Assembly (NCBI RefSeq): GCF_028693135.1 | Contig: NZ_JAQUVZ010000018.1 | Coordinates: forward strand, 1 to 46,439 | Reading direction: 5' to 3' | From: Methanosarcina sp. | Lineage (GTDB): Archaea > Halobacteriota > Methanosarcinia > Methanosarcinales > Methanosarcinaceae | DNA: 46,439 nucleotides | In this document: piece by piece, positions 16,610-24,846 of the stretch | How the letters are laid out: each line of letters starts with the position of its first letter | How positions within the stretch are numbered: position 1 is the first letter of the stretch | Program-made: the position numbers and the translations under genes | Notes under the pieces: model-generated | The model's database searches: none | Told to the model about the DNA's origin: nothing | The model's input: the letters and a program-made list of their open reading frames with translations, nothing else

Positions 16610-18754
16610 GTGACGTGTATGGATGTAAGTAAAAAAATAGTAATAGTTATTTTCACGATGTTTGCTTTGTTAACTGTGCTTTTAATAGTCGCATCCTATA
16701 CCATCCTGTTATCGAGTTTCTCTAATCTTGAAGCCGAGGATACCACCAAGAATACGGAGAAAATCGAACAGGCAATTGCCTGGGAGGCTTTGTCTATCGA
16801 CAGAACTGCAAGGGATTGGGCTTACTGGGACGATACGTATGATTTCGTAAATACATTAAGTCCTGAATACATAGAGTCGAACCTGGAAGAAAATACCCTT
16901 TACGACCTGGACCTCAATGTTATGCTTTTTGTAAACAAATCGGGGGTCATGGTCCATTCAATGTCTGTAGATCTGGTAAACGAAACAAATGTTCCGGTTC
17001 CGACAGGGCTTCTGGAGCAGATTGACAGTAGGCTTCTCACGAACGGGAAAAATACGGATTATATACAGGGAGTCATACTGCTTGAAAAGGGACCGATGCT
17101 TATCGTCGGCCGCCCTATTTTGCCAGGTTTCGAAGACGGCCCTTCTGCGGGAACTCTAATTCTTGGAAAATATATAGACAGTTTTTACATTTCCCTTCTT
17201 GAAGAGCGTACCCAATCTTCCCTATCTCTCTATACTTTAAACGAGGAAATGCCCCAGGATTTTCAGGACGCGCTTGATGAGGCTGTCAGCGAAGATCGAA
17301 GTAAAAGTCCTGTTGAAATTCTTGAAAATAATAAGGTAGCCGGGTATTTCATAATGAGAGATCCTGCCGGGAACCCTGTAGCTCTCATGAGATCTGAGTA
17401 TCCCCGTGAACTCTACGCACAGGGTAAAAAGACCCTGATTTATATTTACGGTTTCCTGCTGCTCAGCGGAATAGTTATAGGAACTGCGACCAAGTTCAGC
17501 CTGGATCGTCTCCTTGTATCAAGGCTAATTGCTATTGATAGTTTTCTTGAAAAAGTAAAAAGAGAAAATGATACCTCAAAGCAACTTGAAGTGGAGGGAG
17601 ACGATGAAATTCACAGGCTTTCAAAAGGTATCAATGAAATGCTTTCCAGCATCAGGATTGCCGAGCAGGAGCTTAAATCCAGGGAGTATGAAAAAAAATT
17701 TATTCTCGATTCCCTTGAAGAAATAGTGGTGCTCAGGGACCCGAACTTAAATATTCTCTGGGCAAACCAGGCTGCCCTCAAAAACAAGGACTTGCTAACG
17801 GTTGAGGCTAAAGAGCCGGCATCTGATAGCCCTTCAGCTGCAGATAAAGGCGTTATCCAGAAATCCCGTTGTCCTCAGTCTTCCAATTGGACGGATCAGG
17901 AGTTTACTTCTTCAGAAGGAAAGACCTGGATTATAAGGTCAAAACCCGTTTGTGACGAAAAAGGAGATACCTTTGCAATTCTGGAAACAGGGGTGGAAAT
18001 AACGGAACGGAAGAACTATGAAATTGAACTCTTCCATGCAAAACAGGATGCAGAAGTCGCAAACCATACCAAGAGCGAGTTCCTTGCAAACATGAGCCAC
18101 GAACTGAGGACCCCGCTTAACTCAATCATAGGCTTCTCCGACCTTCTGTATGAAAAGGTTTACGGGGAACTTAATGTAAAACAGCTCAAAGCTGTAGGGA
18201 ATATCTCCAGTAGCGGAAAAAACCTTCTGAACCTGATTAATGAGATCCTTGACCTTTCAAAAGTAGAATCAGGGAGCTTTGAACTTCATTACAGTACTTT
18301 CTGGATTGCGGAATTATTTGCTGAAGTTCGGGATATGTTATTTCCATTTGCTTCGAGCAAAGGAATAAAAATGGAATTAGAGATTGAAAATAACCTGCCC
18401 AGAGTTTCGGCAGACAGAGAGAGAATCATGCAGGTTCTCAGCAACCTGATGACAAATGCAGTCAAATTTTCAAATGAAAACGGGTGTGTAAGAGTTAAAG
18501 CAACACAAAACAACGACTTTATACAGATAGCCGTATCTGATGAAGGAATAGGTATTGCAGCAGCTGACCATGACAAACTCTTCAAGCCTTTTAGCCAGCT
18601 AGACTCTTCCTCTTCTAAAAAATATCCGGGAACCGGACTTGGGCTTGCCCTGGTAAAAGAAATTGTACAGCTCCACAATGGAAGCATCTGGTTTGAAAGT
18701 GAAGCCGGAAAAGGGAGTACCTTTGTTTTTTCCATCCCTCTCAAACAGGAGTGA
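16610..18754 (+). CDS. CHASE4-HAMP-PAS sensor histidine kinase, copy 2
   Basis: About 714 residues from GTG 16610, which aligns with the GTG of copy 1 (both continue to D-V/I-S-K-K); the frame stays open upstream to 16574, and ATG 16619 is an alternative. Order: TM1, CHASE4 ectodomain (ARDWAYWDDTYDF, NVMLFVNKSG, GPMLIVGRPI), TM2 (IYIYGFLLLSGIVIGTA), HAMP, a short PAS with a Ser/Ala-rich insert, HisKA (ANMSHELRTPLNSIIGF) and HATPase_c (NLMTNAVKFSNENG, DEGIGI, GTGLGLALVK). All catalytic boxes are present. A 71-base stretch around the H box is identical to copy 1 although the flanks differ, suggesting gene conversion. No response regulator is adjacent. Confidence 0.92.
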   Translation: MTCMDVSKKIVIVIFTMFALLTVLLIVASYTILLSSFSNLEAEDTTKNTEKIEQAIAWEALSIDRTARDWAYWDDTYDFVNTLSPEYIESNLEENTLYDLDLNVMLFVNKSGVMVHSMSVDLVNETNVPVPTGLLEQIDSRLLTNGKNTDYIQGVILLEKGPMLIVGRPILPGFEDGPSAGTLILGKYIDSFYISLLEERTQSSLSLYTLNEEMPQDFQDALDEAVSEDRSKSPVEILENNKVAGYFIMRDPAGNPVALMRSEYPRELYAQGKKTLIYIYGFLLLSGIVIGTATKFSLDRLLVSRLIAIDSFLEKVKRENDTSKQLEVEGDDEIHRLSKGINEMLSSIRIAEQELKSREYEKKFILDSLEEIVVLRDPNLNILWANQAALKNKDLLTVEAKEPASDSPSAADKGVIQKSRCPQSSNWTDQEFTSSEGKTWIIRSKPVCDEKGDTFAILETGVEITERKNYEIELFHAKQDAEVANHTKSEFLANMSHELRTPLNSIIGFSDLLYEKVYGELNVKQLKAVGNISSSGKNLLNLINEILDLSKVESGSFELHYSTFWIAELFAEVRDMLFPFASSKGIKMELEIENNLPRVSADRERIMQVLSNLMTNAVKFSNENGCVRVKATQNNDFIQIAVSDEGIGIAAADHDKLFKPFSQLDSSSSKKYPGTGLGLALVKEIVQLHNGSIWFESEAGKGSTFVFSIPLKQE

Positions 18755-18770
18755 ATAAATCTGAGCTCTA

Positions 18771-18811
18771 GTGAAATACCCACTAAATCTAAAGATTTAA
18801 CGGGCTTCCTG
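18771..18811 (+). repeat. Hairpin end-element
   Basis: gaaatacccactaaatct-aaagatttaacggg-cttcctg, a near copy of the element at 227-273 with the same ctaaat..atttaacggg stem. It lies 17 bases after the kinase stop. Confidence 0.65.
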
Positions 18812-18929
18812 TGTCATCCTTCTGACTATTGTCCACAAGTCAAGCAGGCTCTACCCCGTGCCCGGTAAAAATATGTACTTGAGCTTCCTTTCGGATTCCA
18901 GTTTTCGCTGGCACAGTCTCTAACCCTTA

Positions 18930-19140
18930 GAAAGTGAGTATGATCGTTAAGTTTGCCCTGTTAACCAACTTGCGAGAATTGCATTGTGGTGACAGCAAAA
19001 TACCTATACCCGTGCCTGGGAATCGTTTTGGGATTTCAGCACAGGGTAATAGACTTCAAAATCGAAATAAGTTTGCAGAATCAATAACAAGAAAACTTAA
19101 GGAAGTTGGTGCTTATATTCCATGAATAAAGATTTCATGG
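18930..19140 (+). pseudogene. Possible mobile-element gene tail plus hairpin
   Basis: An open stretch ends at 19125 with SITRKLKEVGAYIP-stop and contains IPIPVPGNRFGISAQGNR. It lacks a convincing start or ribosome binding site. A perfect 7-bp hairpin (ccatgaa/ttcatgg, 19120-19140) overlaps its end, and a family hairpin lies upstream at 18771. I suspect the C-terminal tail of a lost IS200/IS605-type gene, but no diagnostic motif is present. The block 18812-18929 holds nothing recognisable. Confidence 0.3.
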
Positions 19141-19166
19141 GTTTTACGCTTCTTCCTATAAATAAC

Positions 19167-20336
19167 TTAATTCCCTATAATATACTCCTTCAAATCCGAT
19201 TTCAGAATCCTTTCGATCTCTCCCCAGTTACTGTCCCTGGTTTCCGTAAACATATACCCGAAGAACCCATATTCCTCATGGTTGACTTTCCTGAGTTCCA
19301 GGGGGTTTTCAAAGTCCGAAAGCAGTTTTTCGTAATCAAAAGCCTTGACGTCTTTCAAATTCAAATCTACCGGCCTGTTCAGCATAACGAGGCAGAAGTT
19401 CTTTCCTTCTCTGCCTTTGAGAAGCCTGTCCCAGTCCGGCTCAAGCTGCTCAAGGAAGTACCTGTAAGTGTTAATCCCATAGGCAAAATGCGCGATATCC
19501 GTTGTACACCAGCCGGCAAAGCGCATGGGGTTCACCTCGATGGGCTGGATTCTCCTATCGTTACCTATCCGCAATTCGATATGTAGAGGAAAATTCTTAA
19601 GCCCTGCCAGTTTTCCGATTTCCTTCAAAAGGTCTTCAACAGCTTCCCTGCAGGTTTCCATAACGGCTTTTGAGGTAAAGTACACCCGGTCGCTGACATC
19701 GTTTTCTGAAGAAAATATATGCTTTAAGATATTGAGGACTACCGGTTTTCCTGCTCTGTTGAAGTAAGCATCAACTGCAAATTCTTCCCCTTCGATATTT
19801 TCTTCGATAATGAACTTTCCGGCATCAAGAACCTGCACCGGATAGATTCCCCTGATTTCCTCTAATTCGGTTTTTATGCTCCTCAAAACCGAATCCCATT
19901 CCTCATTGGTGGAAACCTTATGCACCCCAAGGCTGAAAAATCCAACCGCAGGCTTTATGATAAAAGGTTTTTTTATCTCCTCAACCCGGATCTCGTCCAG
20001 CTTTTCAAACTCAACGCCCTGGAAATAGAAGTCGGGGTAAATCCTTTCCAGCAGTTCTCTGAATTTGATTTTGTTCTTGAAAAGTTCAATTTTCTCAGGC
20101 AGCCCTGTAAAACCCAGATTTTCCGAAATCCAGCCAAGGGAATTTTCAGAATTGGAATAAAGGGAGAATTTACCCTTTTCTTTTATTAATTCTATAAACT
20201 CGGCTTTCTCAAGGAGCCTGAGCTTTTTTTCCGTGCTTATTTCGGCTGCCATTTCATTTTTTAAAACAGGAATCTGCATCTCTGCAGCAGTATCTATTAA
20301 AAATTCAGAGACGTAGGGGTGGTCGAGAATTATCAT
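19167..20336 (-). CDS. ATP-grasp domain protein
   Basis: 389 residues, soluble. The ATP-grasp fold is indicated by KPFIIKPAVGFFSLGVHKV (about residues 126-144, the lysine and glycine-rich small-domain loop), the acidic FIIEENIEGEEFAVDAYF block (about 174-191), the FPLHIELRIGNDRRIQPIEVNPMRFAGW metal-binding strand (given here in family terms: E and N ligands near 250-262) and a helical C-terminus. The family ligates a carboxylate to an amine or thiol through an acyl phosphate. Substrate unknown; resembles carboxylate-amine ligases rather than purine enzymes. It is monocistronic, between a hairpin-rich region and the IscB element. Confidence 0.82.
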   Translation of the reverse strand: MIILDHPYVSEFLIDTAAEMQIPVLKNEMAAEISTEKKLRLLEKAEFIELIKEKGKFSLYSNSENSLGWISENLGFTGLPEKIELFKNKIKFRELLERIYPDFYFQGVEFEKLDEIRVEEIKKPFIIKPAVGFFSLGVHKVSTNEEWDSVLRSIKTELEEIRGIYPVQVLDAGKFIIEENIEGEEFAVDAYFNRAGKPVVLNILKHIFSSENDVSDRVYFTSKAVMETCREAVEDLLKEIGKLAGLKNFPLHIELRIGNDRRIQPIEVNPMRFAGWCTTDIAHFAYGINTYRYFLEQLEPDWDRLLKGREGKNFCLVMLNRPVDLNLKDVKAFDYEKLLSDFENPLELRKVNHEEYGFFGYMFTETRDSNWGEIERILKSDLKEYIIGN

Positions 20337-20499
20337 TTTTCTAACCTTTTTTTGGGCGTTCAGCTTGTAAACCTGAAGTCAGATAATAAAATAGGTTAGT
20401 AATATTTGTTGTGGAGCCATTTCAAAGTTTGATGCAACCTGCAACCACTGCCTTGTAATTCAATCATAACGATTCAGATGAGTAATTCTCAGACATGTC

Positions 20500-20776
20500 A
20501 GATAAGTCCGATGAATGTCAACTACCCGCCAATAAATTGGCAGGCATGTAATAGTGCTTCGGTTGACCAGCTTAAGTATTAATTTACTACGTTGGATTTG
20601 TCAAAACACCTACAGGTGCTTCCTCAGCTTGTAGCTCTGTTGTATAATATTAAAAGTTCTGTAGGGTAGGAACGGTGTATTATGCTTAACAAGCATTTCC
20701 AACATTAGCGAGAGGAGACACGAAAGTGCGTTACCGGAAGCAGGATTCATCTTACTTCTGAGATCGGAGAAATCCA
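20500..20776 (+). ncRNA. Probable omega-RNA of IscB with 5' guide
   Basis: In known IscB loci the guide RNA is encoded directly upstream of the nuclease with the guide at its 5' end. Here the scaffold appears to begin at 20517. An outer stem gtcaac (20517-20522)/gttgac (20562-20567) encloses the hairpin gccaa-taaa-ttggc (20528-20541). Later stems are cacc-taca-ggtg (20607-20618), atgctt-aac-aagcat (20682-20696) and cac-gaaa-gtg (20719-20728). The guide would be the roughly 16-18 bases before 20517 (gataagtccgatgaat), that is, flanking chromosomal DNA. Exact ends and the pseudoknot cannot be set by eye. Confidence 0.7.
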
Positions 20777-20779
20777 ATT

Positions 20780-22096
20780 ATGATCTTCGTATTAAACAAA
20801 AACAAACAACCGTTAAGCCCCTGTCATTCAGCAGTTGCCAGAAAATTGCTGAGAACAGGAAAAGCGGTTATCCATAAAAAATATCCATTTACAATACGGC
20901 TCAAAGAGTTGAAAAACTCTGAAAACAAAGCTGAATACAGATTAAAAATAGATTATGGAAGCCGACATACAGGTTTAGCTATCTTAAATGGTTCTAAAGT
21001 AATTGGGCTTGCTCAAATCCATCACAAAACCAGTATTAAAAGCAATATGGATAGCCGCAGAGAAATGCGGAGAACTCGACGAAATAGAACAACCAGGTAT
21101 AGAAAACCCAGATTCAACAACAGAAAACGAAAAGAAGGTTTGCTTCCCCCATCTCTGCTAAGCAGGGTAGACAACATCCAAAATTGGGTTAATAGACTGC
21201 AAAAACTGTGTCCGTTGACTCATATTTCATATGAAAATGTTAAGTTTGACACTCAGCTAATGCAAAATCCTGAAATTTCAGGGATTGAATATCAGCAAGG
21301 AGAACTTCAGGGGTATGAAGTCCGAGAGTATCTCCTTGAAAAATGGAATAGAAAATGTGCATATTGCGGAGCAGAAAATGTTCCGCTTGAAATAGAACAC
21401 ATCATACCAAAAGCAAGACATGGAACGAGCAGAGTTTCCAATTTAACATTAGCTTGCAGAATTTGCAATGAAGCAAAAGGGACTAAGACAGCAGAAGAAT
21501 TTGGGTATCCTGATATTCAAAAACAAGCAAGAATACCACTGAGGGATGCTACACTTGTTACAGCTACTCGATGGAAAGTCTACAATGTTCTTGAAAAAAC
21601 AGGACTTGAAGTTGAATGTGGAACAGGTGCGAGAACTAAGATGAATAGAATCAGGTTGAATCTACCCAAAGATCATCATTTTGATGCAATTTGTGTTGGT
21701 GCTTCAACACCAGATAAAATAATATTCAAAACAAACCAGGTTCTACACATAAAAGCAAAAGGTAGAGGATCACATTGCAGAACCAATCTTGATAAGTACG
21801 GATTTCCTAGAGGGTATCTGAGTAGACAAAAGAGTTTCTTTGGATTCCAGACAGGAGATATTGTTAAAGCGGTTGTTCCGAAAGGAAAATACAAAGGAAT
21901 TCTTTTTGGTGCTGTAGCTTGTAGAAAAACAGGTTATTTTGATATTAAAAATAAAGAAGGTATTAGGATAGGGCAGGGAATTAATCATAAAGATTGCAAT
22001 ATTTTGAGTAGAGCAGATGGATACGAATATGCCACAGAGAATTTGGAAGTTGACGGAATTCCTACTACCACTAAAGTCATAGGCATCCTTCCTTAA
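20780..22096 (+). CDS. iscB: IscB RNA-guided HNH/RuvC endonuclease
   Basis: 438 residues, the usual IscB size and order. An N-terminal PLMP/RRXRR-type segment (FVLNKNKQPLSPCHSAVARK) is followed by RuvC-I LKIDYGSRHTGLAIL (D58), an Arg-rich bridge helix at 92-118 (RREMRRTRRNRTTRYRKPR), RuvC-II ISYENVKFD (E152), the HNH domain with CAYCG (193-197), EIEHIIP (H207), N221 and CRICN (226-230), RuvC-III DHHFDAICVG (H300, D302), and a C-terminal SH3-like PLMP/TAM-interacting part. All catalytic and zinc residues are present, so it looks active. IscB is the ancestor group of Cas9 and cuts DNA guided by an omega-RNA. No TnpA transposase is adjacent, so mobility would need one in trans. The ggag site is 14 bases before the ATG. 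Confidence 0.93.
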   Translation: MIFVLNKNKQPLSPCHSAVARKLLRTGKAVIHKKYPFTIRLKELKNSENKAEYRLKIDYGSRHTGLAILNGSKVIGLAQIHHKTSIKSNMDSRREMRRTRRNRTTRYRKPRFNNRKRKEGLLPPSLLSRVDNIQNWVNRLQKLCPLTHISYENVKFDTQLMQNPEISGIEYQQGELQGYEVREYLLEKWNRKCAYCGAENVPLEIEHIIPKARHGTSRVSNLTLACRICNEAKGTKTAEEFGYPDIQKQARIPLRDATLVTATRWKVYNVLEKTGLEVECGTGARTKMNRIRLNLPKDHHFDAICVGASTPDKIIFKTNQVLHIKAKGRGSHCRTNLDKYGFPRGYLSRQKSFFGFQTGDIVKAVVPKGKYKGILFGAVACRKTGYFDIKNKEGIRIGQGINHKDCNILSRADGYEYATENLEVDGIPTTTKVIGILP

Positions 22097-22183
22097 TTTA
22101 TCGTGAAAATGAATACATTTGTCGCACCTGCGGAAAGGCAGTTTCAGGGTTACATGCATATCTTTTTATCACAAAAGCCTGAA
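22097..22183 (+). pseudogene. Small zinc-finger-like coding remnant after iscB
   Basis: Read in one frame the bases just after the iscB stop give YRENEYICRTCGKAVSGLHA followed by YLFITKA and a stop near 22184. The Cys-X2-Cys pattern looks like real protein sequence without a start. It may be the 3' end of a gene cut by the IscB element, or part of that element. Confidence 0.35.
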
Positions 22184-22224
22184 AACTCTTAATAAATTTC
22201 CAAAAATATAGGAAGACTAATATC

Positions 22225-22246
22225 AGAGTATACCTATATAAATGAT
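22225..22246 (+). promoter_or_regulatory. TATA-type promoter of the 22302 gene
   Basis: gtatacctatataaatga about 65 bases before the ATG is a good match to an archaeal BRE/TATA element, and it is the only such box in the spacer. Confidence 0.5.
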
Positions 22247-22301
22247 TTAATTCTTAAAACCGGTCTCTTTTAATAGTATTTGACTGGAAAGGGGTTTTAA
22301 T

Positions 22302-23066
22302 ATGTTCTCAGTGAACGAACAAAAAGCTATTGAACTTGGAGAATCTGGAGAAAAGGCAGTAAGGGAACAGAACGAATACGATGCACTCCAATATATTGAA
22401 TACCTCCGAGAACTCGGGGAAGAACTTCTCAGAGTAGATCGGCCCGAGGCAGATTTTGAGAAAGATTTAAAGAGAGTTGCGATTTCACTCCGAAATATCG
22501 GCAACAAAGCTGTTCAGAAACAGATTCAAACTGTTGCATCCAATGCAGTAGAGGTTATTGGCACTCTTGCGGAACCTTCCATAGAAAAAGACTTCTCTAA
22601 CGCCCTCTGGTCTTTCTCAAAGGCTGTGCAGGAAATCGGAAAAGGAGCCGCACAGGCGGAGATGCTTGAAACTGGAGGAAGTGCTGTTAAGACCCTCGAA
22701 ATGATCGGGAAAGGGGCCGTTGCAAAAAAGATGGAGGTTGTAACCCTCTGGACAACCATGTCCCTAGAAGAAATTGGCTACCTTGCAGGCAAAAAACAAC
22801 TTCTAGATCTGAGCAATGCAGCAAAAACTGCCAGGGAGGGAATTATAAAAGCTTCCGAAGATAATGGGTTCGTTACCAGGGAGCAGATTGTAATATACCC
22901 TCAACTTATCTCCCAGACAATAAGCGAATTCTCAGACATGCAGAATCTTCAACCAGCAGGCTATGAGGGCAGCAGACCCAATGAGGAATTCACAGAAGAG
23001 GAATTCTTCGAAGAAGAGGCTGAGGAAGAAGAACCTGAAACCGGGACTTCAGGAAAAGAAAAATAA
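22302..23066 (+). CDS. Helical-repeat protein with acidic tail
   Basis: 254 residues, soluble, no signal. Successive amphipathic helices repeat a loose pattern of about 30 residues (AVEVIGTLAEPS, SKAVQEIGKGAAQ, AVKTLEMIGKGAVAK, SLEEIGYLAGKKQ), suggesting an all-helical solenoid of HEAT/ARM style. The last 30 residues are strongly acidic (EEFTEEEFFEEEAEEEEP). I do not recognise a named family. A ribosome binding site (ggaaagggg) and a TATA box precede it. Possible scaffold or partner-binding protein; no enzymatic residues seen. Confidence 0.8.
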   Translation: MFSVNEQKAIELGESGEKAVREQNEYDALQYIEYLRELGEELLRVDRPEADFEKDLKRVAISLRNIGNKAVQKQIQTVASNAVEVIGTLAEPSIEKDFSNALWSFSKAVQEIGKGAAQAEMLETGGSAVKTLEMIGKGAVAKKMEVVTLWTTMSLEEIGYLAGKKQLLDLSNAAKTAREGIIKASEDNGFVTREQIVIYPQLISQTISEFSDMQNLQPAGYEGSRPNEEFTEEEFFEEEAEEEEPETGTSGKEK

Positions 23067-23075
23067 TTCATTCAG

Positions 23076-23112
23076 TCGAATACCCCGCAGCTTGCTGCGG
23101 GGATGGATAACT
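23076..23112 (+). repeat. Short GC-rich hairpin after the helical-repeat gene
   Basis: ccccgcagc-tt-gctgcgggg is a perfect 9-bp stem preceded by gaata, like the gaactacccc start of the family hairpins. It may serve as a 3'-end structure for the preceding transcript. Confidence 0.55.
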
Positions 23113-23196
23113 TCCCCGAGAACCGTTGTTAACTATACGAGTTATATTCTTAGCTACCTTTTTGTAAATGAAACAACGGCATGCAAACCAGTGTAT

Positions 23197-23314
23197 CTGT
23201 GAACTACTTTTCCCTAAAATCTTTTCCTGATGGTTCAGATTTTTGAGAAAGGGGTTTCCTGCTTCGGGGTATGAAGCAGGAAACAACGATGCCTTAGCTA
23301 TTGGTAGTTCACAG
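23197..23314. repeat. Head-to-head pair of hairpin end-elements
   Basis: The outer inverted repeat ctgtgaactac (23197-23207)/gtagttcacag (23304-23314) encloses the perfect 11-bp stem tttcctgcttc (23255-23265)/gaagcaggaaa (23273-23283). This is what two family hairpins in opposite orientation would give: gaactac..tttcctgc and its reverse complement. Confidence 0.7.
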
Positions 23315-23445
23315 GAATTAACCTGATAATTAATTGAGTTCTCTCTAATTAACACTAAAACTGGTCGAGTCGCAGTAAAAAATCCCTTACCTGTCCCCGG
23401 GAGATCTCAGCTCTGTTTTAACCAATGCAAGAAGGAGGAGCTTGA

Positions 23446-23901
23446 TTGGACAAACATAATTTGAATAATATAGCCATTTTTTTCGTGCTTTTGATAGCAT
23501 TATTGATTTTTGCATCACAGCTTAATACCCGTCCTTCAGGACCTGATAGTCTGGCTGTTTTTGAGGATGTTACTGTTGAAGAAGCAAAGAAAATGATTGA
23601 AGAAGAAGATGTATTCGTGCTTGATGTCCGTACCCCTGGTGAGTTTAACTCTTCACATATAGAAGGGGCAACCCTTATACCTTTTACAAATTCCGCCGGG
23701 TCAAATTTGAGTCCTGATCAGCTGCTTGAGGCCCGAATTAACGAAGTCCCCAAAGAACGAAAAATACTTGTTTACTGCAGGACAGGGCGCAGAAGTGCTG
23801 TTGCAAGCAAAATTCTGGTAGCTGCCGGATACACTCAGGTCTATAATATGCAGGGCGGGATCACCGCATGGACAGGCGCAGGGTATCCTGTTGTAAGTTA
23901 A
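23446..23901 (+). CDS. Membrane-anchored rhodanese-like protein
   Basis: 151 residues from a TTG start chosen because ggaggag lies at a suitable distance. One N-terminal transmembrane helix (about 8-26) is followed by a single rhodanese domain: VFVLDVRTPGEFNSSHIEGA (57-76) and the active loop VYCRTGRRSA with Cys at 111. Rhodaneses transfer sulfane sulfur or handle redox of thiols; the anchor suggests the domain faces the outside, which is inferred from the short basic N-terminus. All active-site loop residues are present. Standing alone, without an obvious partner gene. Confidence 0.9.
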   Translation: MDKHNLNNIAIFFVLLIALLIFASQLNTRPSGPDSLAVFEDVTVEEAKKMIEEEDVFVLDVRTPGEFNSSHIEGATLIPFTNSAGSNLSPDQLLEARINEVPKERKILVYCRTGRRSAVASKILVAAGYTQVYNMQGGITAWTGAGYPVVS

Positions 23902-24042
23902 GCAGTCCGGGAAATTGATAGTTTATCTGCGGCTGTCTTGATGGTTTGTTTTTTGAAATTCAGAAAGATCCTGTGAGTTTCTCTCTGGGTTAATTTCAAA
24001 TTTAGAAAAGTAGAAAAGGAATTACTTTAATTATAAAAGTAA

Positions 24043-24702
24043 ATGGCAAGACAAAGAAATAGAACGGAAGATTGGATCAGCTGGGTTATAAGCATCTTTA
24101 TGCTTTTGCCGGCGGCTGCAGTCTGGATGATTACGGACGAGAGGTGGAGCTCTTTAAACCATCTGCCGTTCTATGTTTATGCAGGAATCCTTGTATTCTA
24201 CCTGCGGGCAGAAAAATTCGCATACAAAGGCACGGGCCTTTCAGGAAGACAGTTTCATAAATGGACTAACCACCTGCTCTTATTCTTCTGGTGGCTACTT
24301 TTAATTGTCCCGGCTCTTGAATACAGCCTTTTTTCACGGTACAATTTTGCCGTTATAGTTATAGGAGCAATGCTGACAGTATTTGGAACGGTCCTCCGGG
24401 CATGGGGTGTATGGACACTGGGTGAATACTTCTCTGCCCATATAGAGATCAAGGACAACCATAAGCTTATCGAAAACGGTCCATACAAATTCATCAGGCA
24501 TCCGGCTTATGCGGGAAACATAATACAGGTTGTCGGCATTCCTCTTATTCTCAATGCTTACTATTCCCTCGGCATATCGGTAGTGCTGATCTTCCTGTTC
24601 TTATACAGGTTGAAGCTCGAAGAAGACGCCTTAATCCGGGAAGTGAAAGGGTACAGGGATTATGTAAAAAGAACGTACAGGTTGATCCCGAAGGTATGGT
24701 AG
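24043..24702 (+). CDS. ICMT/PEMT-like integral membrane methyltransferase
   Basis: 219 residues with about five hydrophobic helices. The C-terminal signature of the isoprenylcysteine carboxyl methyltransferase/phospholipid methyltransferase superfamily is clear: ENGPYKFIRHPAYAGNI (about 151-167), then a hydrophobic helix, and RLKLEEDALIREVKGYRDYVKRTYRLIP at the end with the conserved E and Y-x-x-Y-x-x-R-x-R/L-x-P pattern. The family methylates lipids or prenyl groups with S-adenosylmethionine. The true substrate in archaea is unknown. The ribosome binding site is weak (aaaggaattac), so the ATG is chosen mainly because it is the first in frame. Confidence 0.87.
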   Translation: MARQRNRTEDWISWVISIFMLLPAAAVWMITDERWSSLNHLPFYVYAGILVFYLRAEKFAYKGTGLSGRQFHKWTNHLLLFFWWLLLIVPALEYSLFSRYNFAVIVIGAMLTVFGTVLRAWGVWTLGEYFSAHIEIKDNHKLIENGPYKFIRHPAYAGNIIQVVGIPLILNAYYSLGISVVLIFLFLYRLKLEEDALIREVKGYRDYVKRTYRLIPKVW

Positions 24703-24736
24703 ATTCAAAAAATATGGTGGACTAAAAGATCACATG

Positions 24737-24790
24737 TGTGAACTACCCCACCTGCCTTCTGCTGAAGGCGAGGAAGGGGCTTCCTGGTTC
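24737..24790 (-). repeat. Hairpin end (right end) of the TnpB remnant
   Basis: On the minus strand, downstream of the TnpB remnant: ccaggaagccccttcctcg, cttcagcagaag loop, then gcaggtggggtagttcac. In IS605-type elements this end carries the 3' part of the TnpB guide RNA with the guide just outside, so the guide would follow gtagttcac on the minus strand. Confidence 0.6.
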
Positions 24791-24846
24791 ATCCCTTTCT
24801 TTTTTGTGAACAAGTACCCAGGCCTATCCCCTACGTTCCGCAGGTG

